60,402 bases of DNA from Acidobacteriota bacterium (GTDB taxonomy: Bacteria; Acidobacteriota; Terriglobia; Terriglobales; Acidobacteriaceae): NCBI GenBank assembly GCA_003225495.1, contig QIAJ01000021.1, forward strand, positions 1 to 60,402. Direction: 5' to 3'. How positions within the stretch are numbered: position 1 is the stretch's first letter; every line of letters begins with the position of its first letter. Under the pieces are notes generated by a model, which did not search any database, was not told the DNA's origin, and was given only the letters and a program-made list of their open reading frames with translations. A program made the translations under genes and the position numbers. This document shows, piece by piece, positions 44,393 through 53,395 of this stretch.

Positions 44393-44620
44393 CTACAGGG
44401 TGGATTCGATTTCAAAGCCCCAAGCCTCAAGTAGCGGCTCCGGGATGTACTTCGAGTTCTTGTTCCGGCGCGCCCACTCACGCAGGCGGGTTGACCGCAG
44501 ATATTGATCCGGGGAAAGCTTGTACTCCCGTACCACCTGTTCGAACTCTGTGATGGTAGGAGTAACCGGGCCGATCGGCTCCGGCTTGCCCCAGTTAGGA
44601 TTTCCACGTCGTTTTGCCAT
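44393..44620 (-). CDS. 75-residue protein of unknown function
   Basis: The protein is short, basic and partly helical, with an N-terminal MAKRRGNPNWGKPEP, a central PTITEFEQVVREYKLSPDQYL and a tail KNSKYIPEPLLEAWGFE. I do not recognise it, though I associate similar small proteins with acidobacteria. AAAGG lies 12 bases before the ATG, which is far. A strong promoter about 150 bases upstream and a clear terminator just behind bracket it as its own transcription unit. Confidence 0.65.
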   Translation of the reverse strand: MAKRRGNPNWGKPEPIGPVTPTITEFEQVVREYKLSPDQYLRSTRLREWARRNKNSKYIPEPLLEAWGFEIESTL

Positions 44621-44774
44621 GGGGAAGAAAACCTTTCATGCTTAAAATAACGACGATTACAGTGTTTCCCTTGAGTTTGATTCCAAGAACTGCAGCCGGG
44701 ATTCACGCCCCGCAAGAAAATCGGCGAGAAATCTTGTACTACGACCGCGCTTCAAATACCCTTGGAAACTACTG

Positions 44775-44803
44775 ATAATAATAGAGTTCCTGCAGCAAGT
44801 CAA
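44775..44803 (-). promoter_or_regulatory. Strong sigma-70 promoter of the 75-residue gene
   Basis: On the minus strand TTGACT (44803-44798), a 17-base spacer and TATTAT (44780-44775) match the consensus at five of six positions each. The predicted start near 44768 gives a leader of about 148 bases before the ATG at 44620. Confidence 0.6.
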
Positions 44804-44984
44804 TAGAAAAATCCAATTGTACGTCCTTTTTGTGCTATCCCCTTTCCATCCAGTCACTTCCGAATAGACAAGGTATGGCGCCAAACGAAGGCTCCGTTCA
44901 AGCCGCTACAGCTTTAAGCCGAAGAATTCTCTTGGCAGCTTTCGTCAACGGTGACCACAGTAACCAGAAGATCAGGCCATGGCG

Positions 44985-45013
44985 TTGACCATGAAATTCC
45001 ATAGACTTACAGT
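44985..45013 (+). promoter_or_regulatory. Candidate promoter of the receiver-PilZ gene
   Basis: TTGACC (44985-44990), a 17-base spacer and TACAGT (45008-45013). The predicted leader is about 97 bases long. Confidence 0.4.
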
Positions 45014-45116
45014 GCGAGTTAAGGCGTAATTTTTGATTGGACGAGAGACGCCCCTCCTCACCGCAGCATCCCCACCTGACTGCGGCGTGGTAGGAAGTTC
45101 GATCTGATTGAAGAGT

Positions 45117-46241
45117 ATGAATTTGAAGTGCCTACTTGTATGCTCCGATGAAAAGACCGTGCGCATCCTGCGCCGGGTCCTGAGCGATCTGGAAATTGCG
45201 GTCGAGCACTGCGACGACGCCGATACCGCCATCCGCAGACTGACCCGGCAGCGTTTCGAGTCCATCATTGTGGATTGTGCTACCCCAGAGGAAGCCAGCA
45301 GCGTATTGCGCGCCGCCAAAGCCGCTCCGGCGAATAACCGCGCCATCGCCATCGTGCTGGTGGACCCGGGTCTCGGACTCAAAGGCGGCTTCGAGATGGG
45401 CGCGCATTTTGTTCTGCATAAGCCTCTTTCAGGCGAGCGGGCTAAAGCCAGTTTCCGGGCAGTACGCGCCCTGATGAAGCGCGAGCGCCGGCGTCAACTA
45501 CGGGTACCGGTCCAGATTTCCGTTGAGTGCCGCGCCTTTGGCAGCGGTGTGCTCTTTAAAGCCAAGACTCTCGACCTCTGCGAGGGCGGCATGGCGATCC
45601 AGTTTCCAGGCCCGCTCCCAAAAGACAATGCTCTCCGCTTCTCGCTCGAATTGCCCGGTATGGATCGCAGGTTCGATATCGAAGGCGAATTGGCTTGGGA
45701 AGGCCATCACGCTCAAGCCGGTGTCCGCTTCAAGAGCATCTCTGAGGAACAACTCCAAACCCTGCGCCAGTGGCTGAATGGTCAGTTGCCCGAACCTGAG
45801 CAAGACGATCCGCCCGTAACTTGTGTTCTGACGGACATGAGTCTCGGCGGATGCTATCTGAAAACCGTTTCCCCTTTTCCGCAGGGAACCCGCATCATCT
45901 TGTCAATGAAATCGGCCAACGTGGCCTTGCGCGCCGGTGGGATCGTTCGAGTAGCGCATCCGGAATTTGGCATGGGAGTTGAGTTCCTCCAAACCACCAG
46001 CCGGCAGCACGACAAGGTGCATGAACTCATCGAAACTCTGCGTGCTAACGGAGAAAAGTCCCCTGAGCTTCTGGTAGAACCCGACGGTCTCGAAGCATCC
46101 GCGGCCGCCGACGCGCCGACCGATTCGCCGATTGCTCCCGAGGACGCCCTTCTGGACCTATTTCGCCACAAGTCCCAGATCCCGGTCGACGCCTTCCTTG
46201 CGCAAATGCGCGAACAGAGACACGCTTTAGAGTCACGCTAG
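45117..46241 (+). CDS. Receiver-like protein with two PilZ domains
   Basis: This 374-residue protein has an N-terminal receiver fold with D53 (IIVDCATPEE) and K102 (VLHKPLSGER), but a weak acidic pair (SDEK). The first PilZ domain (about 125-225) has the RxxxR motif in RRRQLRVPV and DLCEGGMAI in place of D/NxSxxG. The second PilZ domain (about 235-325) has DMSLGGCYL but no clear RxxxR. It probably senses cyclic di-GMP and may control motility or adhesion. ATG 45117 was chosen over TTG 45108. The C-terminal 60 residues are acidic and unassigned. A single gene with its own leader. Confidence 0.85.
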   Translation: MNLKCLLVCSDEKTVRILRRVLSDLEIAVEHCDDADTAIRRLTRQRFESIIVDCATPEEASSVLRAAKAAPANNRAIAIVLVDPGLGLKGGFEMGAHFVLHKPLSGERAKASFRAVRALMKRERRRQLRVPVQISVECRAFGSGVLFKAKTLDLCEGGMAIQFPGPLPKDNALRFSLELPGMDRRFDIEGELAWEGHHAQAGVRFKSISEEQLQTLRQWLNGQLPEPEQDDPPVTCVLTDMSLGGCYLKTVSPFPQGTRIILSMKSANVALRAGGIVRVAHPEFGMGVEFLQTTSRQHDKVHELIETLRANGEKSPELLVEPDGLEASAAADAPTDSPIAPEDALLDLFRHKSQIPVDAFLAQMREQRHALESR

Positions 46242-46409
46242 TGAAACACGCATCCCTCCCAGACCGGTGAAATTCCGTATATGGATCCTGCGGCCGCGTT
46301 CCTTCTGTCATTCGGTATCTGGCTCATCTTGTCCGAGGTAATTCTTCCGAATCTGGATGTGTCCGCTCAAAATTCTGACCGTCCAAAACCGTCCGCGTAG
46401 CAAACCTCC

Positions 46410-48380
46410 CTATGCTTCGTCCTGCTCCTTGAGCTTGGCAATCACGCCGAAATCTTCCAGAGTGGTTGTATCTCCCTTCACGTCCCCGCTGCTCGCCAGC
46501 TCCCGCAAGAGTCGCCGCATGATCTTGCCACTGCGAGTTTTCGGGAGCATGTCCGTGAATCGGATATCATCGGGCTTCGCCAGAGCTCCAATTTCTTTCG
46601 CAACCCACCTCTTCAATTCCTCTTTCAGAGCCTCGCTAGGCGTAACCCCATGTTCCAGCGACACGAATGCCGAAATGGCTTGGCCTTTGATGTCATCCGG
46701 ACGCCCCACCACCGCCGCCTCGGCGACTTTGTCATGCGCCACCAGCGCCGACTCCACTTCCATCGTGCTCAAGCGATGCCCCGACACATTCAGCACATCA
46801 TCAACGCGCCCCATAATCCAGTAATAGCCATCCTTATCTTTACGCGCGCCGTCACCGGTGAAATATGTTCCCGGAATCTGCGACCAGTAGTTCTGCACGT
46901 AGCGGTCAGGATCGCCGTAAATGGTCCTCAGCATCGAGGGCCACGGCTGGCGGATCACGAGGTATCCTCCCGAACCATCCGGCACTGGCTTTCCATCCAT
47001 GTTGACGATCTCCGGAGCCACCCCAAAAAATGGTCGAGTCGCCGAACCCGGCTTGGTGGCAACTGCGCCCGGAATCGGCGAAATCATAATCGCGCCAGTC
47101 TCGGTTTGCCACCAGGTATCGACAATCGGACATCGATCATGACCAATCACGTCGCGATACCACATCCATGCTTCGGGATTAATTGGCTCACCCACCGTTC
47201 CCAGCAACCGCAGACTATCCAGTCGATGTTTTTTAGGCCACTGCTCGCCCCACTTGATGAATGTGCGAATGGCAGTTGGGGCCGTGTAAAAGATGTTTAC
47301 GCTGTGACGGTCGATGATTCTCCAGAAGCGGTCCGCCTCAGGAAAATTAGGGGCGCCTTCGTACATCAGGCTGGTAGCGCCGCACTGGAGCGGTCCATAC
47401 ACGATGTAGCTGTGCCCGGTCACCCAGCCGATATCCGCCGTACACCAATAAGTGTCTTCCTCTTTCAAATCGAAAACATACTTCATAGTGAGATACGTTC
47501 CGACGGAATATCCGCCCGTCGTATGCACCACTCCCTTGGGCTTGCCAGTAGTTCCCGACGTATACAAGATGTACAGGGGATGCTCTGAGTCGAGCGGTTC
47601 GGCGGGACATTCGTCGGAAACAGACAGCATTAACTCATGCCACCAGTGATCGCGTCCCGCCTTCATGTGAATCGGCGTGCCTGTACGTTTGTAAACAACA
47701 ACGCTTTTCACCGAAGGACAAGACTTCAGAGCTTCCTCCACCGCTGGAAATAACTTAACTTCCGCACCGCGCCGATACGACCCGTCCTGCGTGATAACCG
47801 CGGTGGCTTGCGAATCGTGAATGCGATCGACCAGTGCATTGGAAGAAAATCCACCGAACACAACCGAGTGCGGCGCGCCGATCCGGGCGCAGGCCAGCAT
47901 GGCGATCGGCAACTCTGGAGTCATCCCCATGTAGATCGCCACCCGGTCACCTTTCCGAATTCCCAGCGACTTCATCACATTGGCGAATTTCTGTACTTCT
48001 TTCCAGAGTTGCTGATAGGTATAAGTCCGAACCTCTCCGGGTTCACTCTCCCAGACCAGCGCTGCTTTATTTTTCCGCGCCGTCTGGACGTGCCGGTCCA
48101 AGCAGTTGTAGGAAAGATTGATCTGGCCTCCAACAAACCATTTCGCCCACGGCGACTTCCACTCCAAAACCTTGTCCCACTTTTTGAACCAGTGCAGATC
48201 CTGAGCGGCGCGTCCCCAGAATTTCTCAGGTTCCTCCACTGATTCCTTGTACATCGCTTCATACTCCGCCAGGCTCTTCAGGTGAGCCTTCTGCGCAAAC
48301 TCAGCGGGACACTCAAACTTGCGCTGTTCGTCAAGAATGGAATCAATGTTGTTCTGATTGCTTGCGACTGCGTCAGCCAT
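46410..48380 (-). CDS. acs: Acetyl-CoA synthetase
   Basis: The enzyme makes acetyl-CoA from acetate, ATP and CoA. The 656-residue length is standard. Motifs include the AMP-binding signature [19 protein letters not shown], the adenylate site DTWWQTETG, the hinge [31 protein letters not shown] and the C-terminal [11 protein letters not shown], whose Lys is the usual acetylation site. GAGG six bases before ATG 48380 supports that start over GTG 48392. It stands alone on the minus strand, and no AcuA-like regulator is next to it. Confidence 0.97.
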   Translation of the reverse strand: MADAVASNQNNIDSILDEQRKFECPAEFAQKAHLKSLAEYEAMYKESVEEPEKFWGRAAQDLHWFKKWDKVLEWKSPWAKWFVGGQINLSYNCLDRHVQTARKNKAALVWESEPGEVRTYTYQQLWKEVQKFANVMKSLGIRKGDRVAIYMGMTPELPIAMLACARIGAPHSVVFGGFSSNALVDRIHDSQATAVITQDGSYRRGAEVKLFPAVEEALKSCPSVKSVVVYKRTGTPIHMKAGRDHWWHELMLSVSDECPAEPLDSEHPLYILYTSGTTGKPKGVVHTTGGYSVGTYLTMKYVFDLKEEDTYWCTADIGWVTGHSYIVYGPLQCGATSLMYEGAPNFPEADRFWRIIDRHSVNIFYTAPTAIRTFIKWGEQWPKKHRLDSLRLLGTVGEPINPEAWMWYRDVIGHDRCPIVDTWWQTETGAIMISPIPGAVATKPGSATRPFFGVAPEIVNMDGKPVPDGSGGYLVIRQPWPSMLRTIYGDPDRYVQNYWSQIPGTYFTGDGARKDKDGYYWIMGRVDDVLNVSGHRLSTMEVESALVAHDKVAEAAVVGRPDDIKGQAISAFVSLEHGVTPSEALKEELKRWVAKEIGALAKPDDIRFTDMLPKTRSGKIMRRLLRELASSGDVKGDTTTLEDFGVIAKLKEQDEA

Positions 48381-48456
48381 TTTCGTCCTCACATCGTCGA
48401 TTCGGGCAGTGCCGCTAACTGGGAGATTCTACTTGGCCTTACCGGTTGAGTGCCCT

Positions 48457-49335
48457 TCATCGGTCAAGCGCAGCAGGATTGTCGACCCTGCCTTGTTCCA
48501 GCAGATAAGCCCCCGGCCCCTGTTGTCCTCGAATCGATCGGCAAAATTCGGATACGTAGAACCCGGCCTTAATTGACTCCGCGAAGGCCCAGCGCGTTGC
48601 CGCCCGCCATTCCCGGGCTAACTGCATGTCTGAGCCTTCAACATCCAGGATCTCTCCAGGAATCTCAATGTTCACTCGCTGCCGCGCCAATGTTTCCGCC
48701 AAGTCAGCGCGCGCCGGCCGGCCATCGCCGTTAAAGCTGACCAACGGCGCGATGTGCCGCAGCGCATCGAGTGTTTCAGCTCGCGCACTCTTGCCCGCAA
48801 CCCGGTCTGCCACCCGGCGCGAGTCCAGCAACCAGCGCACCCAGAGACGGTCGGTTCCGTTCTGGTGCAACACACTGGATGTTTCCGGCCCGTAGAAATC
48901 GATTTTGTAGGTATCGGAGATTACTCCCAACTTTGAGAAATTCAGGTGCGCGTTCCGGCTCTGTAGAGGATCGTAGGTCCAAGTCATCTCGCGGATACCC
49001 ATCGCCAAAGCCCGCTCCCGCTGCGCCAGTTTCAGCTTCCACCCCAGATCGTGCTGACGATAACGATCGCGCACTGCCAGCATGTGGGAGTGAATCGTGA
49101 TCTGACCATGTTCGCGACCAAAGATAGCGAATGCGAATCCCGCCATTTCGTTACCGTCAAACGCTCCGACCAGAATGCATCCAGCGGCCCGGCACGCAAC
49201 CGCCATTGTCATCGGAATGCTGTCGTCCTCCTGCAATCCCCAGACTTCTTTCTCCACCGCTTTCACCTTGCGGAGGTCCTCAAAACTCTCCAGGTCGCGG
49301 ATGACGATAGCTTGCGGTGTTGCGCTCACTTTCAT
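48457..49335 (-). CDS. GNAT-like acetyltransferase (COG3375-type)
   Basis: This 292-residue protein has the GNAT motifs FAFAIFGREHGQITIHSHMLAVRDRYRQHDLGWKLK and EMTWTYDPLQSRNAHLNFSKLG, typical of a predicted acetyltransferase family without a known substrate. A C-terminal extension of about 100 residues holds EIPGEILDVE and a helical tail. Its ATG overlaps the rpiR stop in an ATGA, so translation is coupled. The pair suggests that the RpiR regulator controls a sugar-phosphate-linked modification, which is inference. Confidence 0.85.
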   Translation of the reverse strand: MKVSATPQAIVIRDLESFEDLRKVKAVEKEVWGLQEDDSIPMTMAVACRAAGCILVGAFDGNEMAGFAFAIFGREHGQITIHSHMLAVRDRYRQHDLGWKLKLAQRERALAMGIREMTWTYDPLQSRNAHLNFSKLGVISDTYKIDFYGPETSSVLHQNGTDRLWVRWLLDSRRVADRVAGKSARAETLDALRHIAPLVSFNGDGRPARADLAETLARQRVNIEIPGEILDVEGSDMQLAREWRAATRWAFAESIKAGFYVSEFCRSIRGQQGPGAYLLEQGRVDNPAALDR

Positions 49336-50231
49336 CTTCGACCCTTCTGAGTCGCAGGCGGCGAGTACCAGCGTCCGGCAGTCGCCTCCTGAAGATCTAT
49401 TTTTTTCAAACGATCCAGCGAGCGCTTGGATTGCACGTGCGCATACGCTACCAGGAGCGCGTCCAACGCCGCCAGGGGAGCCACATATGACCCGTTGAAG
49501 CTGGGATTCGTGACCGACACTACCCAATGATCGTGGCAGACTCGCGCGATCGGCGAGTCACTGGCATCGGTGATGCCGAACGTCCAGGCTCCAAGTTCTT
49601 TCGCGCTGCGCGCTGCCTCGACCGTGTCTCGAAGGCAACGCCCAAAACTGATTGCGACCACAATGTCATGTGTTCCCAGCGCTCGCACGCGATGATGCAG
49701 ATTACCGGACCCGCCCACCGGCGCCTCGGCCCGCGCTCCCAACCATGACAATCCGTAGGCCAGGAACCACGCCAGCGAATATGCCAGATCCACTCCGACG
49801 ACCACAATTTGTCCAGCTTTATCCAACCGGCGGGCCAGGTCCACAATCCGCTCGGGGGCCACGCTGCCCCGCAACGCTTCAAGATTTGCACGATCCATCT
49901 CCAGGCTGTGTTGCACGTGGCCATCAACCGTACGGCGCTCCCGGGTCGCCGACTTCATCATCCGATACGGAGTAATTCGCGCCACAAAATGCGACCGCAA
50001 ATCGGAAGAGAAGTCTGCAAACTGGCTATAGCCAAGCACCTGGATGGTCCGCACGATCGTCGCCGCGTCCACGTCGTAGCGCCGCGCCAGCTTCCGCGAC
50101 GAAAGATAGTAGGTGTCCGCGGCATTCTCCAGAATCGAAACGAGCAGCCGCTTCCGCCGCGAACTCAACTTTCCGTTCGCCTGCTGGAGTCGCTGCTCCA
50201 GCGGTGTAGCCCACTTCGGTTCTCCGCTCAT
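49332..50231 (-). CDS. RpiR family transcriptional regulator
   Basis: This 299-residue protein has an N-terminal HTH_6 domain (about 10-90: YYLSSRKLARRYDVDAATIVRTIQVLGYSQFADFSSDL) and a SIS sugar-isomerase domain (about 120-265: GQIVVVGVDLAYSLAWFLA, AISFGRCLRDTVEAA, GITDASDSPIARVC). Members sense phosphosugars. GGGAG six bases before the ATG is a good ribosome-binding site. The promoter carries palindromic GTTGCAAC elements, likely for autoregulation. Confidence 0.9.
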   Translation of the reverse strand: MSGEPKWATPLEQRLQQANGKLSSRRKRLLVSILENAADTYYLSSRKLARRYDVDAATIVRTIQVLGYSQFADFSSDLRSHFVARITPYRMMKSATRERRTVDGHVQHSLEMDRANLEALRGSVAPERIVDLARRLDKAGQIVVVGVDLAYSLAWFLAYGLSWLGARAEAPVGGSGNLHHRVRALGTHDIVVAISFGRCLRDTVEAARSAKELGAWTFGITDASDSPIARVCHDHWVVSVTNPSFNGSYVAPLAALDALLVAYAHVQSKRSLDRLKKIDLQEATAGRWYSPPATQKGRR

Positions 50232-50269
50232 GAGGCACTCCCTGAAAATCGCGCAACAGAGACTCCGGG

Positions 50270-50320
50270 TTTACAACAGTCGTTGCATTTGTGTCAACAC
50301 CATTCGCCCCGTGTTGCAAC
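50270..50320 (-). promoter_or_regulatory. rpiR promoter with GTTGCAAC-type operator repeats
   Basis: On the minus strand TTGACA (50297-50292) is a perfect -35, followed after 16 bases by TGTAAA (50275-50270), with a start near 50263. GTTGCAAC at 50313-50320 is a perfect 8-bp palindrome, and GTTG...CAAC half-sites (50282-50298) overlap the -35. Confidence 0.5.
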
Positions 50321-50472
50321 CTTTCATCGCACGGCAATCAACTTTTCACCGGTCAGAGCGCATCCAACCTGAACAGCGGAGCGTGGAAGTTGAGATCTGA
50401 ATCCTAAACGCTGAGTGCTAAGTGCCGACAGCTTTTCCTCGTGCTACTCTCAAATCCAGAATGAGGACTGCC

Positions 50473-51447
50473 GTGAAAACGATGACTCCCCACCTGCTCG
50501 CGACCGTACTGTTCACGCTCGGCGTACCCTTCCTGCACGCCGCCGAACGGGCTGCCCTGGTGCGCGAAGCCATCATCTACCTCTCGCCAGACACCAATTC
50601 CGCAAAGCTAGGCGAGGCCGGACGTGGCCGCGAAATCATTCTGCTCGATCGCAGCCGGAACTGGCTGCACGTCGAAGCTCTCCTGGGATTCGCCAAGACT
50701 CCCGATCCCGCCTTCGTCGAAGACGAAGACATGGAAGGCAAAACCATCACCGGATGGATCGTGGACAGCGGCGCAGTTTGGGCCAATACGCCCAATGGCG
50801 ACCGCATTCTATTCGGCGCTGCCGCTGACTCCGAAGAGGAAGCCAGCCGCCGTCACGGCCGTCGCGGCGCCGATCAGGACGCCTTGCGTCTCTACCGTCG
50901 CATTTTCGATCTCTTCCCTGGTTCTCCACTTGCTGGAGAAGGTCTTTACCGCGCCGCCGACATCAAATGGCAGCTTGAAAAATCCGATGTAATGACCCGC
51001 CCCTCCGCCCGCGAAAAAGATCCGAATCTCCGCCAGGGCATGGACGAGCAGTCGATGAAGCAAGTCATGAAGAAATTTCCCGGAACCAAGTGGGCCGAAC
51101 TCGCCGCCTTCCATCTGCTCGACAATAAACTTTGCGGCGACTGGCAAGGTTCGTCAAAATGTCCGGACAAGGAAGCCGAGATGTATGAGAAATACGTGAA
51201 GGAACATCCCCAGTCACCCGCCGCACCCGAGGCGCTATACTACGCAACTTCGCGCCGCGCCGCCCTTGTCGAGATCTACAAGACCGAAGAGCAGCCCAAG
51301 AAGTCAGAAGAATCCAAAAATCGCGCAATGGCTCTCGCGCAACAATTAGTCTCGCAATATCCGCAAAGCGATTGGTCTGCCCGTGGGCAAACCGTCCTCT
51401 TCCTCTTGCAACAGGGAGTTCCAACCTTCGGCAACGCGATCCAGTAG
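50473..51447 (+). CDS. Exported SH3-like and TPR protein
   Basis: This protein of about 324 residues has a signal peptide ending FLHAAE. An SH3b-like module (AIIYLSPDTNSAKLGEAGRGREIILLDRSRNWLHVE, then TGWIVDSG) should bind cell-wall peptide or peptidoglycan. A basic linker (RRHGRRGADQ) and TPR-like repeats (ALRLYRRIFDLFPGSPLAGEGLYRAADIK, EMYEKYVKEHPQSPAAPEALYYA) of the BamD/YbgF type follow. GTG 50473 has GAGG six bases upstream; ATG 50461 is possible too. Probably periplasmic, with an unknown role in envelope assembly. Confidence 0.8.
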   Translation: MKTMTPHLLATVLFTLGVPFLHAAERAALVREAIIYLSPDTNSAKLGEAGRGREIILLDRSRNWLHVEALLGFAKTPDPAFVEDEDMEGKTITGWIVDSGAVWANTPNGDRILFGAAADSEEEASRRHGRRGADQDALRLYRRIFDLFPGSPLAGEGLYRAADIKWQLEKSDVMTRPSAREKDPNLRQGMDEQSMKQVMKKFPGTKWAELAAFHLLDNKLCGDWQGSSKCPDKEAEMYEKYVKEHPQSPAAPEALYYATSRRAALVEIYKTEEQPKKSEESKNRAMALAQQLVSQYPQSDWSARGQTVLFLLQQGVPTFGNAIQ

Positions 51448-51535
51448 TTTTGGCGCTGCCGTTCCGGCGGCTGTCGAAGGCGCCCGGCCATGCAATCCAA
51501 ACCTGCAATGACCTCACCCTTGTCTAACGATTCGC

Positions 51536-53212
51536 CTAGGCTTCCGCCAACACACGATGCACCATGTGAATCGAAATCGCGCCTTCACCCACCGCTGACG
51601 CTACTCGCTTCACATTTCCCGACCGGACATCGCCCACCGCAAACACCCCCGGCATGCTTGTTTCCAGCAGATACGGTGGACGCGCCAGTGGCCATGCTGA
51701 ATGCTGCACAGCTCCCTCATTAAAATCGCGCCCCGTAAGTATGAATCCCTTCTCGTCGAGTGCCAGACACCCTTCGAGCCATTCCGTCCGCGGTGATGCC
51801 CCTGTCATCACGAAGATATGCCGGATCGCATGAGAAGACGTCTTCCCAGTTGCGTTGTCCTTCCACGTCACGCTTTCCAAATGCATATCTCCGTCGAGCC
51901 CTACGATCTCCGTGCGGTAGTGAATCTCGATCGCCGGGTTCTCTTCGATCCGCTGAATCAGGTAGCGAGACATTGTGCTCGACAACTCCCCGCCGCGCAC
52001 GAGCATGTAAACCTTGCGCGCAGACTGCGACATAAAAACCGCCGCCTGCCCCGCCGAGTTTCCACCTCCCACAACAATCACGTCTTCGCCGCCGCACAAC
52101 TGTGACTCCATGAAAGTCGCGCCGTAGTAGATTCCGTTACCTTCAAACTTCGCCAGGTTCACAATCTTGGGTTTGTTGTATTGCGCCCCGCTGGAAATCA
52201 CGATGCTCTTCGTTGCCAGAGCGGTGCCGTCGTCCAGCACAACATGATAGGGTCGCCGATCGCAGTTCAAGCTCGACACGCTATGAGCGATCATCATTTT
52301 CGCGCCGAATTTCAACGCCTGGGTAGTAGCTCGATTCGCAAGTTCCTGCCCGGAAATGCCGGTCGGGAATCCCAGATAGTTTTCAATCTTCGAACTCGAG
52401 CCAGCCTGCCCGCCGGGCGCAGCCGTCTCAATCAACATGACGTCGAGCCCCTCCGAGGCCGCATAAACGGCTGCCGCTAAACCGGAGGGTCCCGCGCCCA
52501 CGATCACAACGTCGTGGACCAGGGCCGCATCAACGGTGGCGTTAAACCCCAGACAAACTGCTAACTCCTGAACCGATGGATTTCGCATCACTGACCGGCT
52601 GGCACAGATAACCACCGGAATCTCATCCACTGTGATATGAAAGCGATCGAGTAGTTCCTGCGACATCCGATCCGTATCCAGATCGACATACGTGTAGGGC
52701 TGTCCGTTGCGAGTCAGGAACTCGCGCAGCTTCAACGTCTGCGCCGAGTGCCGCGAGCCCATCAAGATCAGATTCCCATATCCCGCGTTGATGAGCGCCA
52801 GCCGGCGCAGAATGAACGCCCGCATCAGGATCTCGCTTAGCTCGGCGTCCTTGGCGATCACCGACCGTAATTCCCCGGCACTGATCTCCAGAAATTCACC
52901 CGGAGCCTTTACCCGGCCTTGGACGAGCGTACGCCGCCCGGAGATCATCGTGAGCTCGCCGGTAAAGTGTCCGTGGGCATCATGGGTCACGATCAGACGT
53001 TCGCCTTTGAGGTCCGGCTGCACAATCTCCAGGCTCCCGGACAACACTACAAAAAAAGGCACATTCGTATCGCCCAGATTAAATAGGATGTCGCCAACCT
53101 TGACCTTGCGTATCTTGCCGTGCGGGAGAAGACGATTGATCTGTGTCTGTGTGAGGACCGGGAAGGTCTGAGTGCTGGCATCTAGGGCGCTGGCGATCGG
53201 AGGGGCAGACAT
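51536..53212 (-). CDS. Cyclic-nucleotide-binding, thioredoxin-reductase-like flavoprotein without redox cysteines
   Basis: This 558-residue protein has three parts. A cNMP-binding domain (about 15-130: GDILFNLGDTNVPFFVVLSGSLEIV, GHFTGELTMISGRRTLVQGRV). A glutaredoxin-like domain (about 145-215: LILMGSRHSAQTLKLREFLTRNG), whose CxxC is replaced by SRHS. A thioredoxin-reductase fold (about 230-558) with FAD site VIVGAGPSGLAAAVYAASEG, NAD(P) site VIVVGGGNSAGQAA and the end GVFAVGDVRSGNVKRVASAVGEG. The usual CxxC of TrxR (CATC) is GATF here. So it cannot pass electrons through the normal thiol relay. Related cNMP-TrxR fusions are widespread and unexplained. It is divergent from the HExxE protein. 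Confidence 0.85.
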   Translation of the reverse strand: MSAPPIASALDASTQTFPVLTQTQINRLLPHGKIRKVKVGDILFNLGDTNVPFFVVLSGSLEIVQPDLKGERLIVTHDAHGHFTGELTMISGRRTLVQGRVKAPGEFLEISAGELRSVIAKDAELSEILMRAFILRRLALINAGYGNLILMGSRHSAQTLKLREFLTRNGQPYTYVDLDTDRMSQELLDRFHITVDEIPVVICASRSVMRNPSVQELAVCLGFNATVDAALVHDVVIVGAGPSGLAAAVYAASEGLDVMLIETAAPGGQAGSSSKIENYLGFPTGISGQELANRATTQALKFGAKMMIAHSVSSLNCDRRPYHVVLDDGTALATKSIVISSGAQYNKPKIVNLAKFEGNGIYYGATFMESQLCGGEDVIVVGGGNSAGQAAVFMSQSARKVYMLVRGGELSSTMSRYLIQRIEENPAIEIHYRTEIVGLDGDMHLESVTWKDNATGKTSSHAIRHIFVMTGASPRTEWLEGCLALDEKGFILTGRDFNEGAVQHSAWPLARPPYLLETSMPGVFAVGDVRSGNVKRVASAVGEGAISIHMVHRVLAEA

Positions 53213-53321
53213 GTTTTCCTTTTGAACTCGAGCTAAATCACCGGGTTCATAGTAGATGACCTTAATACCCGTCTGGCTTCAAGGCAATCCCGGCAGCCCA
53301 AACGCCGCACCTGTCCTGATT

Positions 53322-53344
53322 TACAACCACACCGTGTTGTTGTA
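53322..53344. promoter_or_regulatory. Imperfect palindrome between the flavoprotein and HExxE genes
   Basis: TACAACCACAC (53322-53332), a central C and GTGTTGTTGTA (53334-53344) pair at 10 of 11 positions. The site lies between divergent starts at 53212 and 53396 and could be a shared operator or form a hairpin. Confidence 0.4.
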
Positions 53345-53395
53345 GCGTGTTATGCCTCAGATCAGTTCCCTGATTTTGTGAGGAGGCTTTTTCGC

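Larger units (their letters stand above)
44621..45116. other. Intergenic region with divergent promoters
   Basis: About 490 bases, AT-richer than its surroundings, separate the 75-residue gene from the receiver-PilZ gene. A minus-strand promoter (44775-44803) and a plus-strand one (44985-45013) are listed separately. CCGCAG...CTGCGG (45061-45085) can form a weak 6-bp hairpin in the plus-strand leader. No gene or known RNA is seen; a short minus-strand frame at 44657-44884 lacks convincing features. Confidence 0.5.

Noticed and set aside
44657-44884. 75-codon frame on the minus strand in the AT-rich intergenic region
   Set aside because: It spans a strong promoter and the leader of the next gene, and has no ribosome-binding site or conserved look.
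45061-45085. Cyclic di-GMP riboswitch in the leader of the PilZ gene
   Set aside because: Only a weak 6-bp hairpin is present; the GEMM core motifs are absent.
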